A stretch of DNA of 64,000 nt from Inhella crocodyli (lineage in GTDB: Bacteria > Pseudomonadota > Gammaproteobacteria > Burkholderiales > Burkholderiaceae_C): assembly GCF_004004565.1 (NCBI RefSeq), contig NZ_SACM01000001.1:124001-188000 (forward strand). Direction: 5' to 3'. The translations under genes were made by a program, and so were the position numbers. The first letter of the stretch is position 1. Every line of letters begins with the position of its first letter. The notes beneath the pieces are model-generated. The model saw nothing but the letters and a program-made list of their open reading frames with translations, was not told where the DNA came from and searched no databases. Positions 46,200-57,815 of this stretch are shown here, piece after piece.

Positions 46200-46212
46200 G
46201 CGCGCGCGCTCA
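46197..46212. other. Palindrome spanning two convergent stop codons
   Basis: TGAGCGCGCGCGCTCA is a perfect 16-bp palindrome that contains the apbC stop (46197-46199) and the complementary stop of the Mpo1-like gene (46210-46212). It lacks a T-tract, so I do not call it a terminator. Confidence 0.5.
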
Positions 46213-46557
46213 CAGCGCCAGGTCGCGCATGCGGCGCGGGCCCGCTTGCAACTCCAGCGCGGCCCAGCGGCCGTGGCCCCAGCCCAGCCCGTTGAGGCCT
46301 TGCAGGCCCACGAACAGGGGCGCCATCAGCCAGCCGGCCAGGCCTTGCGTGGGCCGGCGGCCTTCGTACACGTGGCCCAAGGCCTGCAGCAGGCTGCCGG
46401 TGAGCAGCAGCGCCCAGGGCATGGGGTTCATGCGTTCGACCAAGATCCAGGCCAGGCCCATCCAGACCATGGGCACGCCCCAGCAGTGCAGCGCGATGTT
46501 GCGCGGGTCGCGGTGTTCGCGGGCGTACTGGATGAGGGCGGGGGAGGGCTGAGACAT
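46210..46557 (-). CDS. Mpo1-like (DUF962) small membrane protein
   Basis: The protein is 115 residues with three to four hydrophobic helices. REHRDPRNIALHCWGVPM and ALGHVYEGRRP match the two conserved His-containing motifs (NxxxHxxGxP and GHxxxExxxP) of the DUF962/YGL010w family. Yeast Mpo1 of this family is an iron-dependent dioxygenase acting on 2-hydroxy fatty acids; bacterial function is not established. The ATG at 46557 diverges from moaE across an 81-bp spacer. Confidence 0.78.
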   Translation of the reverse strand: MSQPSPALIQYAREHRDPRNIALHCWGVPMVWMGLAWILVERMNPMPWALLLTGSLLQALGHVYEGRRPTQGLAGWLMAPLFVGLQGLNGLGWGHGRWAALELQAGPRRMRDLAL

Positions 46558-46638
46558 CTTGGTTTCCTTCACAGGGACTTCCGAAGGGTTCGGTCCATTT
46601 TGCGCTTGCCGCGCGAGGGCGGGTGCCACAATTTCTGC

Positions 46639-47109
46639 ATGACCCCCCCCAATGTCGTGATTCAGGCCACGCCGCTGGACCTGCGTGCAGCCTTCGGCCT
46701 CGATGCCGGGCCGGCCGTGGGCGCTGTCGCCAGCTTTTTGGGGATCGTTCGCGACGCGCCTGGCGGCGGCCTGCAGGCGCTGGAGTTGGAGCACTACCCC
46801 GGCATGACCGAGGCTGCGATCGAGGCCATGGTGGCCGAGGCTTGCGCCCGCTTCGGCCTGGCCCAAGCCCGGGTGTGGCACCGCGTGGGCCGCCTGGCCG
46901 TGGGAGAGCCCATCGTGCTGGTGCTGACGCACAGCGCCCACCGCCAAGCCGCCTTGGACGGCTGCGCCTTCCTGATCGACTACCTGAAGACCCAAGCCCC
47001 GTTCTGGAAGAAGGAGCACGGCCTGGACGGCGCCCAGTGGGTGGACGCCCGCGAGGCCGACGACGCGGCCTTGGCCCGCTGGGGCGTTGCGGCCAGGAAC
47101 GCCGCATGA
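46639..47109 (+). CDS. moaE: Molybdopterin synthase catalytic subunit MoaE
   Basis: This 156-residue protein shows GAVASFLGIVRD, LEHYPGMTEAAIEAM, VWHRVGRLAVGEPIVLVLTHSAHR (in part) and the active-site Lys region FWKKEHG. It joins with MoaD to insert sulfur into precursor Z, giving molybdopterin. moaD and other moa genes are not in the window. Its stop overlaps the crcB start (ATGA), so the two are coupled despite unrelated functions. Confidence 0.95.
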   Translation: MTPPNVVIQATPLDLRAAFGLDAGPAVGAVASFLGIVRDAPGGGLQALELEHYPGMTEAAIEAMVAEACARFGLAQARVWHRVGRLAVGEPIVLVLTHSAHRQAALDGCAFLIDYLKTQAPFWKKEHGLDGAQWVDAREADDAALARWGVAARNAA

Positions 47110-47468
47110 ACGCGCTGGCCGTGGCCGTCGGCGCCGCCGCGGGCGCCCTGGTGCGTTGGCAGGTGGGCCTGCTGTGGAACGCACGCTGGAGCGGCTTTCC
47201 GCTGGGCACGTTGGCGGTGAACCTGATTGGTGGCTTCTTGATCGGACTGGCCCTGGTGGGCTTGGCGCGGCCCGACCAGTCCCTGTGGCGCCTGTTGCTG
47301 GTGACCGGCTTCTTGGGCGGCCTCACCACCTTCTCGGCCTTTTCGGCCGAAAGCCTGCAACTGCTGCAGCGCGGGGCCTGGGGCCTGGCCCTGGCGCACA
47401 GCCTCGTGCACGTGCTGGGGGCGCTGGGGGCCGCCGGCCTGGGCGTTTGGGTGGCGCGCAGCCTTTGA
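47106..47468 (+). CDS. crcB: Fluoride channel CrcB/Fluc
   Basis: This 120-residue protein has four hydrophobic helices, GALVRWQVG, the pore Asn in [12 protein letters not shown] and [13 protein letters not shown], the sodium/fluoride pathway motif. Fluc forms dual-topology dimers that export fluoride. It starts on the moaE stop (ATGA). No fluoride riboswitch can lie directly before it because it is inside moaE; I did not see one upstream of moaE either. Confidence 0.95.
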   Translation: MNALAVAVGAAAGALVRWQVGLLWNARWSGFPLGTLAVNLIGGFLIGLALVGLARPDQSLWRLLLVTGFLGGLTTFSAFSAESLQLLQRGAWGLALAHSLVHVLGALGAAGLGVWVARSL

Positions 47469-47489
47469 CGCGGGTCAAGACCCCGGGCG

Positions 47490-47517
47490 CTTGAAATGCC
47501 AAGCTGGAGGCCCATGT
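47490..47517 (+). promoter_or_regulatory. Sigma-32 heat-shock promoter of clpB
   Basis: CTTGAAA (47490-47496) is a perfect sigma-32 -35 element, followed after 14 bp by CCCATGT (47511-47517), matching the CCCATNT -10. Transcription would start near 47525, just ahead of the AAGGAGG ribosome site of clpB. Confidence 0.92.
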
Positions 47518-47541
47518 ACGAGGGCATCCAAGGAGGCACCC

Positions 47542-50130
<2,589 letters not shown>

Positions 50131-50145
50131 CCCGCGCCGCACCAT

Positions 50146-50187
50146 GAAAAAGGCCCCAGCGCGCGAGCGCTGGGGCCTGTTCTTTTC
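50146..50187. terminator. Bidirectional intrinsic terminator between clpB and yfcC
   Basis: AGGCCCCAGCGC (50151-50162) and GCGCTGGGGCCT (50167-50178) form a perfect 12-bp stem around GCGA. A T-rich tail (GTTCTTTTC) follows on the plus strand, and AAAAA before it gives a U-tract on the minus strand, so it ends both converging transcripts. Confidence 0.95.
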
Positions 50188-50202
50188 AAGCCGTCACGGC
50201 GC

Positions 50203-51591
50203 TCAGGCCCAGCCGATCGAGGCCCCCACGCCCAGCAGGATCAAGGCGATGACGAAGTAGGCCAGCTGCATCTTGAGCATGGCCCGCACCCAGGTCGTGT
50301 AGGGGATGCCGGCCAGGGCCAGCACGCCGACGGTGATGCCCGAGGTGGGGATGATCGGCGTGCTCAGCTCGCCGAACTGGAAGGCCAAGATGGCCAGCTG
50401 GCGGGTGACGCCCACCAAGTCCGCCAGCGGCGCCATGATGGGCATGGTCAGCGCGGCCTGGCCGGTGCCGCTGTGGATGAAGAAGTTGATCACCGACTGG
50501 ATGACGAACATCTTCTGCGCCGAGAAGATGGCGCTGCTGGACTCGACCCAGGGGGCCAGGTGGTGCAACAGGGTGTCGATGATGTGCCCGTCGCGCAGCA
50601 GCACGACCGTGGCCTTGGCCAGGGCGATGACCAGCGCGGTGCTGACCATGTCCTTGGCGCCGCCCACAAAGGCGGCCACCCAATCGTCGGCCTTGAGGCG
50701 GGTCACCAGGCCCACGGCGATGGCCATGACCAGGAAGAGCGCGCCGATCTCGTGGATGTACCACTCGTACTTCACCACGCCGACGATCATGCCGCCCAGC
50801 GTGGCGGCAAACAGCCACAGCACGAGCTTGTGCCGCAGGGTCATGCCGGTGAAGCGCTCGAAGGCGCTCAGGTCCAGGGACTTGCGCTTTTCCTCGTCCA
50901 GCGCAAAGGTGTAGCTGCGGCGGGGGTCGGCCTTGATGCGCGCGGCGTAGACCATCAAGAACGCGATGGTCACGGCCGTGAACACCAGCCAGCAAACGAA
51001 GCGAAAACCCAGGCCCGAGAACATGGGCACGCCGGCGATTTGCTGCGCGATGCCCACGTTGAAGGGGTTCAGGAAGGCGGTGGCGAAGCCGATTTGCGAG
51101 CCCACGAAGGGGATGGCCACGCCCACCACCGAGTCGTAGCGCAAGGCCAGCGCCAGCGGGATGAAGATCAGCACGAAGGGGATGGCCTCCTCGGCCATGC
51201 CGAAGGTGGCGCCGCCGATGGAGAACAGGGTCACGAACAGCGGGATCAGGCCCACGCGCACCAGTTGGGAGCGGCTGTGCGCCTTGGCCACCGACTTGAT
51301 CATGGCGTCGATGGCCTCGGTCTTGTGCAGCACGTTGAAGGCGCCGCCCACCAAGAGCACGAAGCCGATGATCAGCGCCGCCTCGACGAAGCCCTTGATC
51401 GGGGCCGTGAGCAGGGCCACCAGGCCCTGGGGATTGGCGGGCACGTGGCGGAAGGTGTCGGGGTCGACGACCTTTTTGCCGTTGACCAGCACCGTGTCGT
51501 ACTGGCCGCCGGGCACGAACCAGGTGGACAGCGCGATCAGTGCCAGCAGCGCGAACAGCAGCACGAAGGTGTTGGGGAGCTTGAACTTCAT
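50203..51591 (-). CDS. yfcC: YfcC-family (C4-dicarboxylate carrier-like) membrane transporter
   Basis: This 462-residue protein has about 12 helices. Motifs GGATFGMAEEAIPF, FVGSQIGFATAFLNPFNVG, NFFIHSGTGQAALTMPIMAPLAD (in part) and FGELSTPIIPTSG are typical of the YfcC/DcuC-like AbgT-related family. Members carry dicarboxylates, short peptides or basic amino acids; the substrate here is unknown. It is downstream of the polar amino acid ABC genes with a 167-bp spacer (51592-51758) that holds a CCCC/GGGG-rich inverted segment but no clear promoter. Confidence 0.88.
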   Translation of the reverse strand: MKFKLPNTFVLLFALLALIALSTWFVPGGQYDTVLVNGKKVVDPDTFRHVPANPQGLVALLTAPIKGFVEAALIIGFVLLVGGAFNVLHKTEAIDAMIKSVAKAHSRSQLVRVGLIPLFVTLFSIGGATFGMAEEAIPFVLIFIPLALALRYDSVVGVAIPFVGSQIGFATAFLNPFNVGIAQQIAGVPMFSGLGFRFVCWLVFTAVTIAFLMVYAARIKADPRRSYTFALDEEKRKSLDLSAFERFTGMTLRHKLVLWLFAATLGGMIVGVVKYEWYIHEIGALFLVMAIAVGLVTRLKADDWVAAFVGGAKDMVSTALVIALAKATVVLLRDGHIIDTLLHHLAPWVESSSAIFSAQKMFVIQSVINFFIHSGTGQAALTMPIMAPLADLVGVTRQLAILAFQFGELSTPIIPTSGITVGVLALAGIPYTTWVRAMLKMQLAYFVIALILLGVGASIGWA

Positions 51592-51758
51592 GGGAGACCG
51601 ACCGGTAGCAAGGTCGGGCCAGTCTGCCCAGGCCCCCCGGGGCCGCCCATCGGGTTTCGGAGGGGGTCCTGCCCCCAAGCGGCGGCAGCGCAAAAGCGCG
51701 TCGCATTGGCGCAAGGCCTGCGGCGCCGCGGCAACGGGGGAAGGGGCTGGGACGCCGC

Positions 51759-52451
51759 TCAGCGCGGCATCAAGGGCTTGAGAAAGCGGTTCTCGGCCCA
51801 GCGGAACACGGCCACCATGGCCAGGGTCAGCGTCAGGTAGAACACCCCGGCCGTGATGTAGGCCTCGAAAGGGATGTAGTGCACGGCGTACACGCGCTTG
51901 GCAGCGCCCGTGATGTCCACGATGGTGACCAGCATGGCCAGCGAGGTGCCGTGCAGCATGAAGATGGCCTCGTTGCCGTAGGCCGGCAGCGCGCGGCGCA
52001 GGGCCGAGGGCAGCACGATGCGGCGCATCAGGGTCAGGCGGTCCATGCCGTAGGCCTTGGCCGCCTCGATCTCGCCGTGGGGCAGCGCGCGGATGGCACC
52101 GGCCACGATCTCGGTGGTGTAGGCCGCGGTGTTGAGCACGAAGGCCAGGCAGGCGCAGAACCAGGCGTTCTGCAGCCACTCCCACGCGAAGCTGTTGCGC
52201 ACCCACTCGAACTGGCCCAGCCCGTAGTAAATGAGGAAGAGCTGCACCAGCATGGGCGTGCCGCGGAACACGTAGGTGTAGGCCCAGATGGGGCGCCACA
52301 CCCAGGGGTTGGGCAGGGCGCGCAGCACGCCCAGTGGGATGGCGATGAGCAGGCCCAGGGCGAGCGAAATGGCCAGCAGCTGCAGCGTGACGCCCACGCC
52401 GCTCAGGTACAGCGGCAGGTTGTTGGCGATGGTTTGCCAGTTTTCCGTCAC
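51759..52451 (-). CDS. Polar amino acid ABC transporter permease (HisM-like)
   Basis: This 230-residue permease has five helices, FRGTPMLVQLFLIYYG and the EAA loop GEIEAAKAYGMDRLTLMRRI, typical of the HisM/ArtM family. It starts with a GTG overlapping the stop of the partner permease (GTGA). It would form the channel for basic or polar amino acids. No ATPase gene (hisP) lies in the operon or elsewhere in the window. Confidence 0.92.
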   Translation of the reverse strand: MTENWQTIANNLPLYLSGVGVTLQLLAISLALGLLIAIPLGVLRALPNPWVWRPIWAYTYVFRGTPMLVQLFLIYYGLGQFEWVRNSFAWEWLQNAWFCACLAFVLNTAAYTTEIVAGAIRALPHGEIEAAKAYGMDRLTLMRRIVLPSALRRALPAYGNEAIFMLHGTSLAMLVTIVDITGAAKRVYAVHYIPFEAYITAGVFYLTLTLAMVAVFRWAENRFLKPLMPR

Positions 52452-53137
52452 AGCACGCCCTGGCGCACGCCGATGGCGAGCTTCTTCTGTGCCCAGGCGA
52501 AGAAAAGCTCGCTCAGGCTGGTGAACACGAGGTAAATCAGGCCCACCGCCAGGAAGAACACGAAGGGCTCTTTGGTGGCGCCGGCGGCGTCACCGCCCCG
52601 CTTCATGAGGTCGTCCAGGCCGATGACCGAGACGATGGCCGTGCTCTTGATCAGCACCAGCCAGTTGTTGCTGACGCCGGGCAAGGCGTGGCGCAGCATC
52701 TGCGGCAGTTGCACCCGCCACGCGGCCTGCCAGGGGCTCATGCCGTAGGCCAACGCGGCCTCGCGCTGCCCCGGCGGCACGGCCAAGTAGGCGCCCCGGA
52801 AGGCCTCGGCCAGGTAGGCGCCGAAGATGAAGCCGATGGTGAGCACGCCGGCCACGTAGGGGTCGACGTCGATGTAGTCCTCGTGGCCCAAGGCCAGCGC
52901 GAGGTCGTTGACCAGCACCTGCCCGCCGTAGAACACCAGCAGCACCAGCACGAGGTCGGGGATGCCGCGCACCACCGTCGTGTACCACTGGGCCGGCCAG
53001 CGGGCCAGGCGGTTGCGGCTGATCTTGGCGAAGCAGGCCACCAGCCCCAGGACCATGGCCACGCCCAGCGACGCCAGGGCCAAGCTCAGGGTGAGCAGGG
53101 CGCCTTGCAGCAGGCTGGGCAGGAAGCCATGGAGCAT
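52448..53137 (-). CDS. Polar amino acid ABC transporter permease (HisQ-like)
   Basis: The 229-residue protein has five helices with VRGIPDLVLVLLVFYGGQVLV (in part) and the EAA loop VPPGQREAALAYGMSPWQA, typical of HisQ/ArtQ. It lies 21 bp after the binding-protein gene and overlaps the HisM-like gene. In function it pairs with the HisM-like protein. Confidence 0.92.
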   Translation of the reverse strand: MLHGFLPSLLQGALLTLSLALASLGVAMVLGLVACFAKISRNRLARWPAQWYTTVVRGIPDLVLVLLVFYGGQVLVNDLALALGHEDYIDVDPYVAGVLTIGFIFGAYLAEAFRGAYLAVPPGQREAALAYGMSPWQAAWRVQLPQMLRHALPGVSNNWLVLIKSTAIVSVIGLDDLMKRGGDAAGATKEPFVFFLAVGLIYLVFTSLSELFFAWAQKKLAIGVRQGVL

Positions 53138-53158
53138 GGGGCGTGGGGCCTTGGGGCC

Positions 53159-53941
53159 TTACTTCTTCTTCGGGGCGACGTCGTAGGCGAAGTACTTGCT
53201 CGAGAGCTTCTTGTACTCGCCACTGGCGTTGACGGCGTCGATCGCGGCGTTCAGCGCGGCGCCCAGGGTCTTCTCGTCGGCCTTGCGCAAGCCGACGCCG
53301 ATGCCGATGCCGAAGTACTTCTCGTCGTCGATGTCCGGGCCCACGAAGGCCATGCCCTTGCCGGCGTCGCTCTTGAGGAAGCTGTCGACGGCGTACTTGT
53401 CCACCAGGGTGTAGTCGACGCGGCCGGCCTTCAGCTCCAGGTAGATCTGGTCCTGGGTTTGGTAGCGCACGATGTTGGCGTCTTTGTAGATGGCGGCGGC
53501 GTAGGTCTCGAAGGTGGTGGCCGACTGCACGCCGATCTTCTTGCCCTTGAGCGCGGCGGGCGAGATGTCGCCCTTGGTGCCCGACTTGGCCACGAAGATG
53601 GCCGGCGAGGCCAGGTAAGCCTTGCTGAAGGCGATGGCCTTCTTGCGCTCGTCGGTGATGGACATCGAGGCCACGATGGCGTCGATCTTGCGGGCTTGCA
53701 GCGCGGGGATCAGGCCGTCGAAGTCGGTCTTGACCAACTCGCACTCGCGCTTCATCTGCGCGCACCAGGCGCGGGCCAGGTCGATCTCAAAGCCCTTGAG
53801 TTCGCCCTTGGCGTCCACCTCGCTGAAGGGAGGGTAGGCGCCTTCGACGCCGATGCGGAGCTTCTTGCCTTGGGCCAGGGCGGGGGTGACGGACACGGCC
53901 AGGGCGGCGGCGGCCAGGGCCACCAGGGTGCGACGGATCAT
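53159..53941 (-). CDS. Amino acid-binding periplasmic protein (HisJ/ArgT-like), copy 2
   Basis: The precursor is 260 residues with a signal peptide (LAAAALAVSVTPALAQ) and a family 3 binding domain: [55 protein letters not shown]. These match lysine/arginine/ornithine- and histidine-binding proteins. It is a paralogue of the gene 74 bp upstream, with the same length. It ends in APKKK. Confidence 0.93.
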   Translation of the reverse strand: MIRRTLVALAAAALAVSVTPALAQGKKLRIGVEGAYPPFSEVDAKGELKGFEIDLARAWCAQMKRECELVKTDFDGLIPALQARKIDAIVASMSITDERKKAIAFSKAYLASPAIFVAKSGTKGDISPAALKGKKIGVQSATTFETYAAAIYKDANIVRYQTQDQIYLELKAGRVDYTLVDKYAVDSFLKSDAGKGMAFVGPDIDDEKYFGIGIGVGLRKADEKTLGAALNAAIDAVNASGEYKKLSSKYFAYDVAPKKK

Positions 53942-54015
53942 GAAAACTCCTCGAAATGGGTTGCTGGGAGGGGCAAGGGCCGAACCTTAACGCCTGGGGG
54001 CGGGCTCGGGCCGAC

Positions 54016-54798
54016 TCAGGGGGGCGCGATGTCGTAGGGAAAGTACTTGCGCGACAGGCGCTCGAAGCTGCCATCGGCCCGCCCGGCCGCGATGGCGGCG
54101 TTGAAGGCGGCGCCCAAGGCGGCGGCGTCGGCCTTGCGCAGCCCCACGCCCACGCCCTGGCCGAAGTACTTGGGGTCGCGCAGCGCCGGGCCCACCGTGG
54201 CCACGCCCTGGCCGCTGGGCGATTGCACGAAGGTCTCGGCGGCCACCTTGTCCACCAAGGTGTAGTCGATGCGGCCGCTCTTGAGGTCGAGGTAGACCTG
54301 GTCCTGCGTGGCGTAACGGGTGATTTGGCTCTGGCCGTAAAGCGCTGTCACATACGCCTCGTTGATGGTGGCCGACTGCACGCCGATGCGCTTGCCCGCC
54401 AGGGCCTTGGGGCTGATGTCGGGGCCGGTGCCGGCGCGGGCCATGAAGGTTTGCGGCGTCGAGTAGTAGGGCCGGCTGAAGGCGATGGCCTTCAGGCGGG
54501 CCTCGGTGATGGACAGCGAGGCCACGATGGCGTCGATCTTGCGCGCCTGCAGCGCGGGGATCAGGCCGTCGAAATCCAGCTTGACCAGTTCGCACTCGCG
54601 CTTCATGCGGGCGCACCAGGCGCGGGCCAGGTCGATCTCGAAGCCCTTGAGCTCGCCCTTGGCGTCCACCTCGCTGAAGGGCGGGTAGGCGCCCTCGACG
54701 CCGATGCGCAACTTGGCCCCTTGGGCCTGGGTGAGCGTCGAGGCCGCGAGGGCCAGCGCCAACAACAAGGGGGTGAATGCGCGGCGGTCGAGGGTCAT
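54016..54798 (-). CDS. Amino acid-binding periplasmic protein (HisJ/ArgT-like), copy 1
   Basis: This 260-residue precursor has a signal ending LTQAQG and the same core as its downstream copy ([35 protein letters not shown]). Differences lie mostly in the second lobe, which suggests that the two bind different amino acids through one permease pair, as HisJ and ArgT do. It starts on the trhO stop (ATGA). Confidence 0.93.
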   Translation of the reverse strand: MTLDRRAFTPLLLALALAASTLTQAQGAKLRIGVEGAYPPFSEVDAKGELKGFEIDLARAWCARMKRECELVKLDFDGLIPALQARKIDAIVASLSITEARLKAIAFSRPYYSTPQTFMARAGTGPDISPKALAGKRIGVQSATINEAYVTALYGQSQITRYATQDQVYLDLKSGRIDYTLVDKVAAETFVQSPSGQGVATVGPALRDPKYFGQGVGVGLRKADAAALGAAFNAAIAAGRADGSFERLSRKYFPYDIAPP

Positions 54799-55553
54799 GG
54801 CAGCGGCTCGGGGTGGGGCTGACGGAGGGGATGCAAGTCGGGGTCCAGGGTCTCGCGCTCGTCGAACACGAAGCAGGTGCCGTGGTAGTGCGCGCCGCCC
54901 ACTTCTTCGAAGTACTTCAAGATGCCGCCTTCGAGTTGGTAGACGGGCGTGCCTGGCGGCAGGGTTTGCTGCATCAGCAGGGCGGCCTTTTCGCAGCGGA
55001 TGCCCCCGGTGCAGTAGCTGACGACGGTGTGCCCTTCGAACTCGGCCGCGTGCGCGCGCAGCGCCGGCGGGAAGTCGGTGAATTTCCGCAGGCGCCAGTC
55101 GACGGCGTGGTCGAAGGCGCCGGCGTCCACCTCGAAGCCATTGCGGGTGTCGAGCATCGTCACCGGCCGGCCGGCGTCGTCGTGGCCTTGGTCCAGCCAG
55201 CGCTTGAGCGTCGCGGGCGGCAGCGCCGGCGCGCGGCCCTGGGCGGGCTGGATGGTCGGGTGGTCCATGCGGATGATTTCGCGCTTGGCCTTGACCTTCA
55301 GGCGTTGGAAGGGCTGGGTGTCGCTCCAGCTTTCCTTGGCCGGCAGGCCGGCAAAGCGCGGGTCTTGGCGCAGCGCGTCCAACCAGGCGTTGACGGCCTC
55401 GGCGGGGCCGGCCAGGAACAGGTTGATGCCTTCTTCGGCCAGCAGCACGGTGCCTTTGAGGTCCAGCGCCAGCGCGCGTGCCTTCAGCGGCGCCACCAGG
55501 TCGGCGGCGTCGGGCAGGGGCACGAAGCGGTAGGTGCTGACGTTGAGGATCAC
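54795..55553 (-). CDS. trhO: tRNA uridine(34) hydroxylase TrhO (rhodanese family)
   Basis: The 252-residue protein has an N-terminal acylphosphatase-like domain ([16 protein letters not shown]) and a rhodanese domain with [14 protein letters not shown] and the active C181 in [12 protein letters not shown], with C187. TrhO (YceA) hydroxylates U34 of tRNAs to 5-hydroxyuridine using oxygen. It is coupled by ATGA to the binding-protein gene downstream and lies 10 bp after the alpha/beta hydrolase gene. Confidence 0.94.
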   Translation of the reverse strand: MILNVSTYRFVPLPDAADLVAPLKARALALDLKGTVLLAEEGINLFLAGPAEAVNAWLDALRQDPRFAGLPAKESWSDTQPFQRLKVKAKREIIRMDHPTIQPAQGRAPALPPATLKRWLDQGHDDAGRPVTMLDTRNGFEVDAGAFDHAVDWRLRKFTDFPPALRAHAAEFEGHTVVSYCTGGIRCEKAALLMQQTLPPGTPVYQLEGGILKYFEEVGGAHYHGTCFVFDERETLDPDLHPLRQPHPEPLP

Positions 55554-55563
55554 GGGCGGGGGC

Positions 55564-56574
55564 TCACTTCAAGCCGTCCAAGAAGGGGCGCACCGCGGCC
55601 AGGGAGGCGGCCGGGTCCTCCAACTGGGGCACGTGGCCCAGGCCGGGCAGCACGCGCAGTTCGGCCGGCGGGGCCTGGGGCGCGCGGGCCTTCAGGTAGG
55701 ACTCGGCCGTGCGCGGGGGAATCAGGCGGTCCTTCTCCCCCCAGACCAGCAGCGTGGGCGCTAGCACCTTGGGCCATTCCGGCACCTGCAGGCCTTGGGC
55801 CCGCTCGGCCATCAGGGCTTGCAGGCGCAGGTGCAGGGCCTCGCGGTTGCCGGCGCGCACGGCCATCTCGAAGAAGCGGTCTACTTCAGCCTGGGGCACC
55901 CGCTCGGGGCGGCCGAACACGGCCTCCACGCTGTTGCGCACCATGGGGCGGGGCAGCAGGTAGCGCCCCATCCAGCTTCCCACCGAGGTGGCGCTCATCT
56001 GGAAGCCCAGGGGCAGGGCCTCGGGCTCGAAGGGCAGGCCCGCCGGGTCGAGCAGCACGAGGCCGGCCACCCGCTCGGGGTGGGCGGCGGCCGTCATCCA
56101 GGCCACCTCGCCGCCCAAAGAGTTGCCCGCGATGACCACGCGCCCCAGCTGCTGCTGCTCGAGCAGGGCGTGCACGAACTCGACGTAGCGGCGGATGCCG
56201 TAGTCGCCGTGGGCCGCCGGCCCGGTGAGCCCGAAGCCCGGCAGGTCGACGCGCAACACGCGGCGGGTTTTGCTCAGTTCGCGCACCCAGCCGTCCCAGG
56301 TGTGCAGGCTGTCGGAGGTGCCGTGCAGCAGGAGGATGGGCAGGGGATCGGTGCGCGGGCCCTCGTCGCGCAGGTGGGTCAGCTGCGGCCCACCGGGCAC
56401 GGGCAGTTCGATGAACTGCGAGGGCGGTGGCGCCCAGCGGGCGACCAGGCTTTCCAGCGGGCGGTCGGGGGCCTTGAAGGCCGCCACGCTGACGGCCATG
56501 GCCAGGATCAGCACGCCCAGGGCGCGCAGCGCCCAATTGCCCCAGCTGGCGCCCGCGCGGCGCTCCCCGCTCAT
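55564..56574 (-). CDS. Alpha/beta hydrolase, membrane-anchored
   Basis: This 336-residue protein has an N-terminal membrane helix ([19 protein letters not shown]) and an alpha/beta hydrolase domain: [16 protein letters not shown] (oxyanion), nucleophile Ser in GNSLGGE, Asp in [10 protein letters not shown] and His in GLGHVPQLE. The helix should hold it on the periplasmic side of the inner membrane. Substrate unknown; epoxide hydrolases, esterases and C-C hydrolases share this pattern. Its ATG overlaps the cyclophilin stop (ATGA). Confidence 0.88.
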   Translation of the reverse strand: MSGERRAGASWGNWALRALGVLILAMAVSVAAFKAPDRPLESLVARWAPPPSQFIELPVPGGPQLTHLRDEGPRTDPLPILLLHGTSDSLHTWDGWVRELSKTRRVLRVDLPGFGLTGPAAHGDYGIRRYVEFVHALLEQQQLGRVVIAGNSLGGEVAWMTAAAHPERVAGLVLLDPAGLPFEPEALPLGFQMSATSVGSWMGRYLLPRPMVRNSVEAVFGRPERVPQAEVDRFFEMAVRAGNREALHLRLQALMAERAQGLQVPEWPKVLAPTLLVWGEKDRLIPPRTAESYLKARAPQAPPAELRVLPGLGHVPQLEDPAASLAAVRPFLDGLK

Positions 56575-57752
56575 GGGTTGACAGGGGCGGTGGGGGGCGT
56601 CACGCGCACCGGCACCGTGCTGCTGCACAGGTCCACGCGGCCGCTGCTGGCGACGTACCAGCCGCCGCGGTAGCGGCGGGTGTGCAGCAGGTTGGCCCAG
56701 GTCAGGGTGTCGGTGCGCAGCACCTGCACCTTCGGGCGCTCGGCGGCCGGCAGGTCGGCCAGCAGCTTGGCGCTCATCAAGGGCGGGCGCGCTTCCTCGG
56801 GCTTGTAGAAGCCCATGTTGCCGCCGCCGCGGGGCAGGGCGGCCAGGTGCTCAATGCCCTTGAGGATGCGGCCCACGACGGTGATGTTCAGGTCCAGCGG
56901 CCGGGGGCTGTGGCCGATGACGGCGTACAGGGAGGCGCCGTTGCTGCTGTCGATCTCGTTGCCGCGGCCGGCGCCCACCACGCCGTAGCAGTGCGCCAGC
57001 CAGGCGCGGCCCTGCGGCGTCTTGGCCGGATCGGCGGCCACCGGGAAGCCGTCGACGAAACCGTTCAACGGCGCCCAGCCGTCGGTTTCCACCAGCGCGT
57101 GCAGCGGCAGACCGGCCAGCGCGGTGTCGAACTCGGCCGGCAGCTTGGGCTTGGCGGCCTCGGGCAGCGGGCGGGTCTTGGCGTTGTCGGCGCCGACGGG
57201 GTCGCCCGGGTCGCCCCACTGCGTGACGAAGTTGTCCTGCACGCGCAGCACGGCCAGGCCGTCGAAGTAGCCGCCGCGCACCAGCGCGCGGATGTTGGCC
57301 GCGTGCTCGGGCGCGAAGCGTGGCGCCAACTCCATCCACACCTGCTGCGGCGCGGCGGTGGCGCTGGGGCGGATCTCCATCAGCACGACGTTCTGCGGGT
57401 CGGGCTCGCGCCAGTCGTCCGGCGTGGTGGCGTTCATGACCTCGCCGGTGTTCAAGGCGGGCGAGCCGGCGGCCTTGCGCGCGGCGGCGGCCTGCACGGC
57501 CTGGGCGTCCAGGGCCTGGGCCTGGGCCAGCGCGGCGTCGCCGGCCAGCATGCCTGGGCTGTTGGCGCTGCCGGCGGCCTTGGCCGTTCCCTTGGCACTG
57601 GGCGCGGGCTTGCGCGCGGCCGGCTTGGCCTTGGCCTTGCTGGTCTTGGCCGTCTTCTTGGTCTGGGCCTGCGCCTCGTGCACGGGCAGGGTGGCCAACA
57701 CGGCGCCGCCCAGGCTGAGGGCGATCAGGGAGGATAGGAGGGACTTGACCAT
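56571..57752 (-). CDS. Large exported cyclophilin-type peptidyl-prolyl isomerase
   Basis: The precursor is 393 residues: signal peptide (to AQAQ, about 30), an Ala/Lys/Pro-rich linker (about 31-65), then a cyclophilin fold. The core reads [26 protein letters not shown] and [10 protein letters not shown]; the catalytic Arg and the Gln are kept, while the usual FHRV is VLRV. Twice the size of PpiA and with this altered core, its isomerase activity is uncertain. It would act in the periplasm. Confidence 0.85.
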   Translation of the reverse strand: MVKSLLSSLIALSLGGAVLATLPVHEAQAQTKKTAKTSKAKAKPAARKPAPSAKGTAKAAGSANSPGMLAGDAALAQAQALDAQAVQAAAARKAAGSPALNTGEVMNATTPDDWREPDPQNVVLMEIRPSATAAPQQVWMELAPRFAPEHAANIRALVRGGYFDGLAVLRVQDNFVTQWGDPGDPVGADNAKTRPLPEAAKPKLPAEFDTALAGLPLHALVETDGWAPLNGFVDGFPVAADPAKTPQGRAWLAHCYGVVGAGRGNEIDSSNGASLYAVIGHSPRPLDLNITVVGRILKGIEHLAALPRGGGNMGFYKPEEARPPLMSAKLLADLPAAERPKVQVLRTDTLTWANLLHTRRYRGGWYVASSGRVDLCSSTVPVRVTPPTAPVNP

Positions 57753-57815
57753 GGCAGCAGGGGCGGCGTCGGTTTCGAAGGGGCGGCGAGCATAAATCGC
57801 GCCGCCGGCGGGGGC

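Noticed and set aside
47106-47468. Fluoride riboswitch for crcB
   Set aside because: crcB starts inside the moaE stop, and the spacer before moaE shows no recognisable crcB motif.
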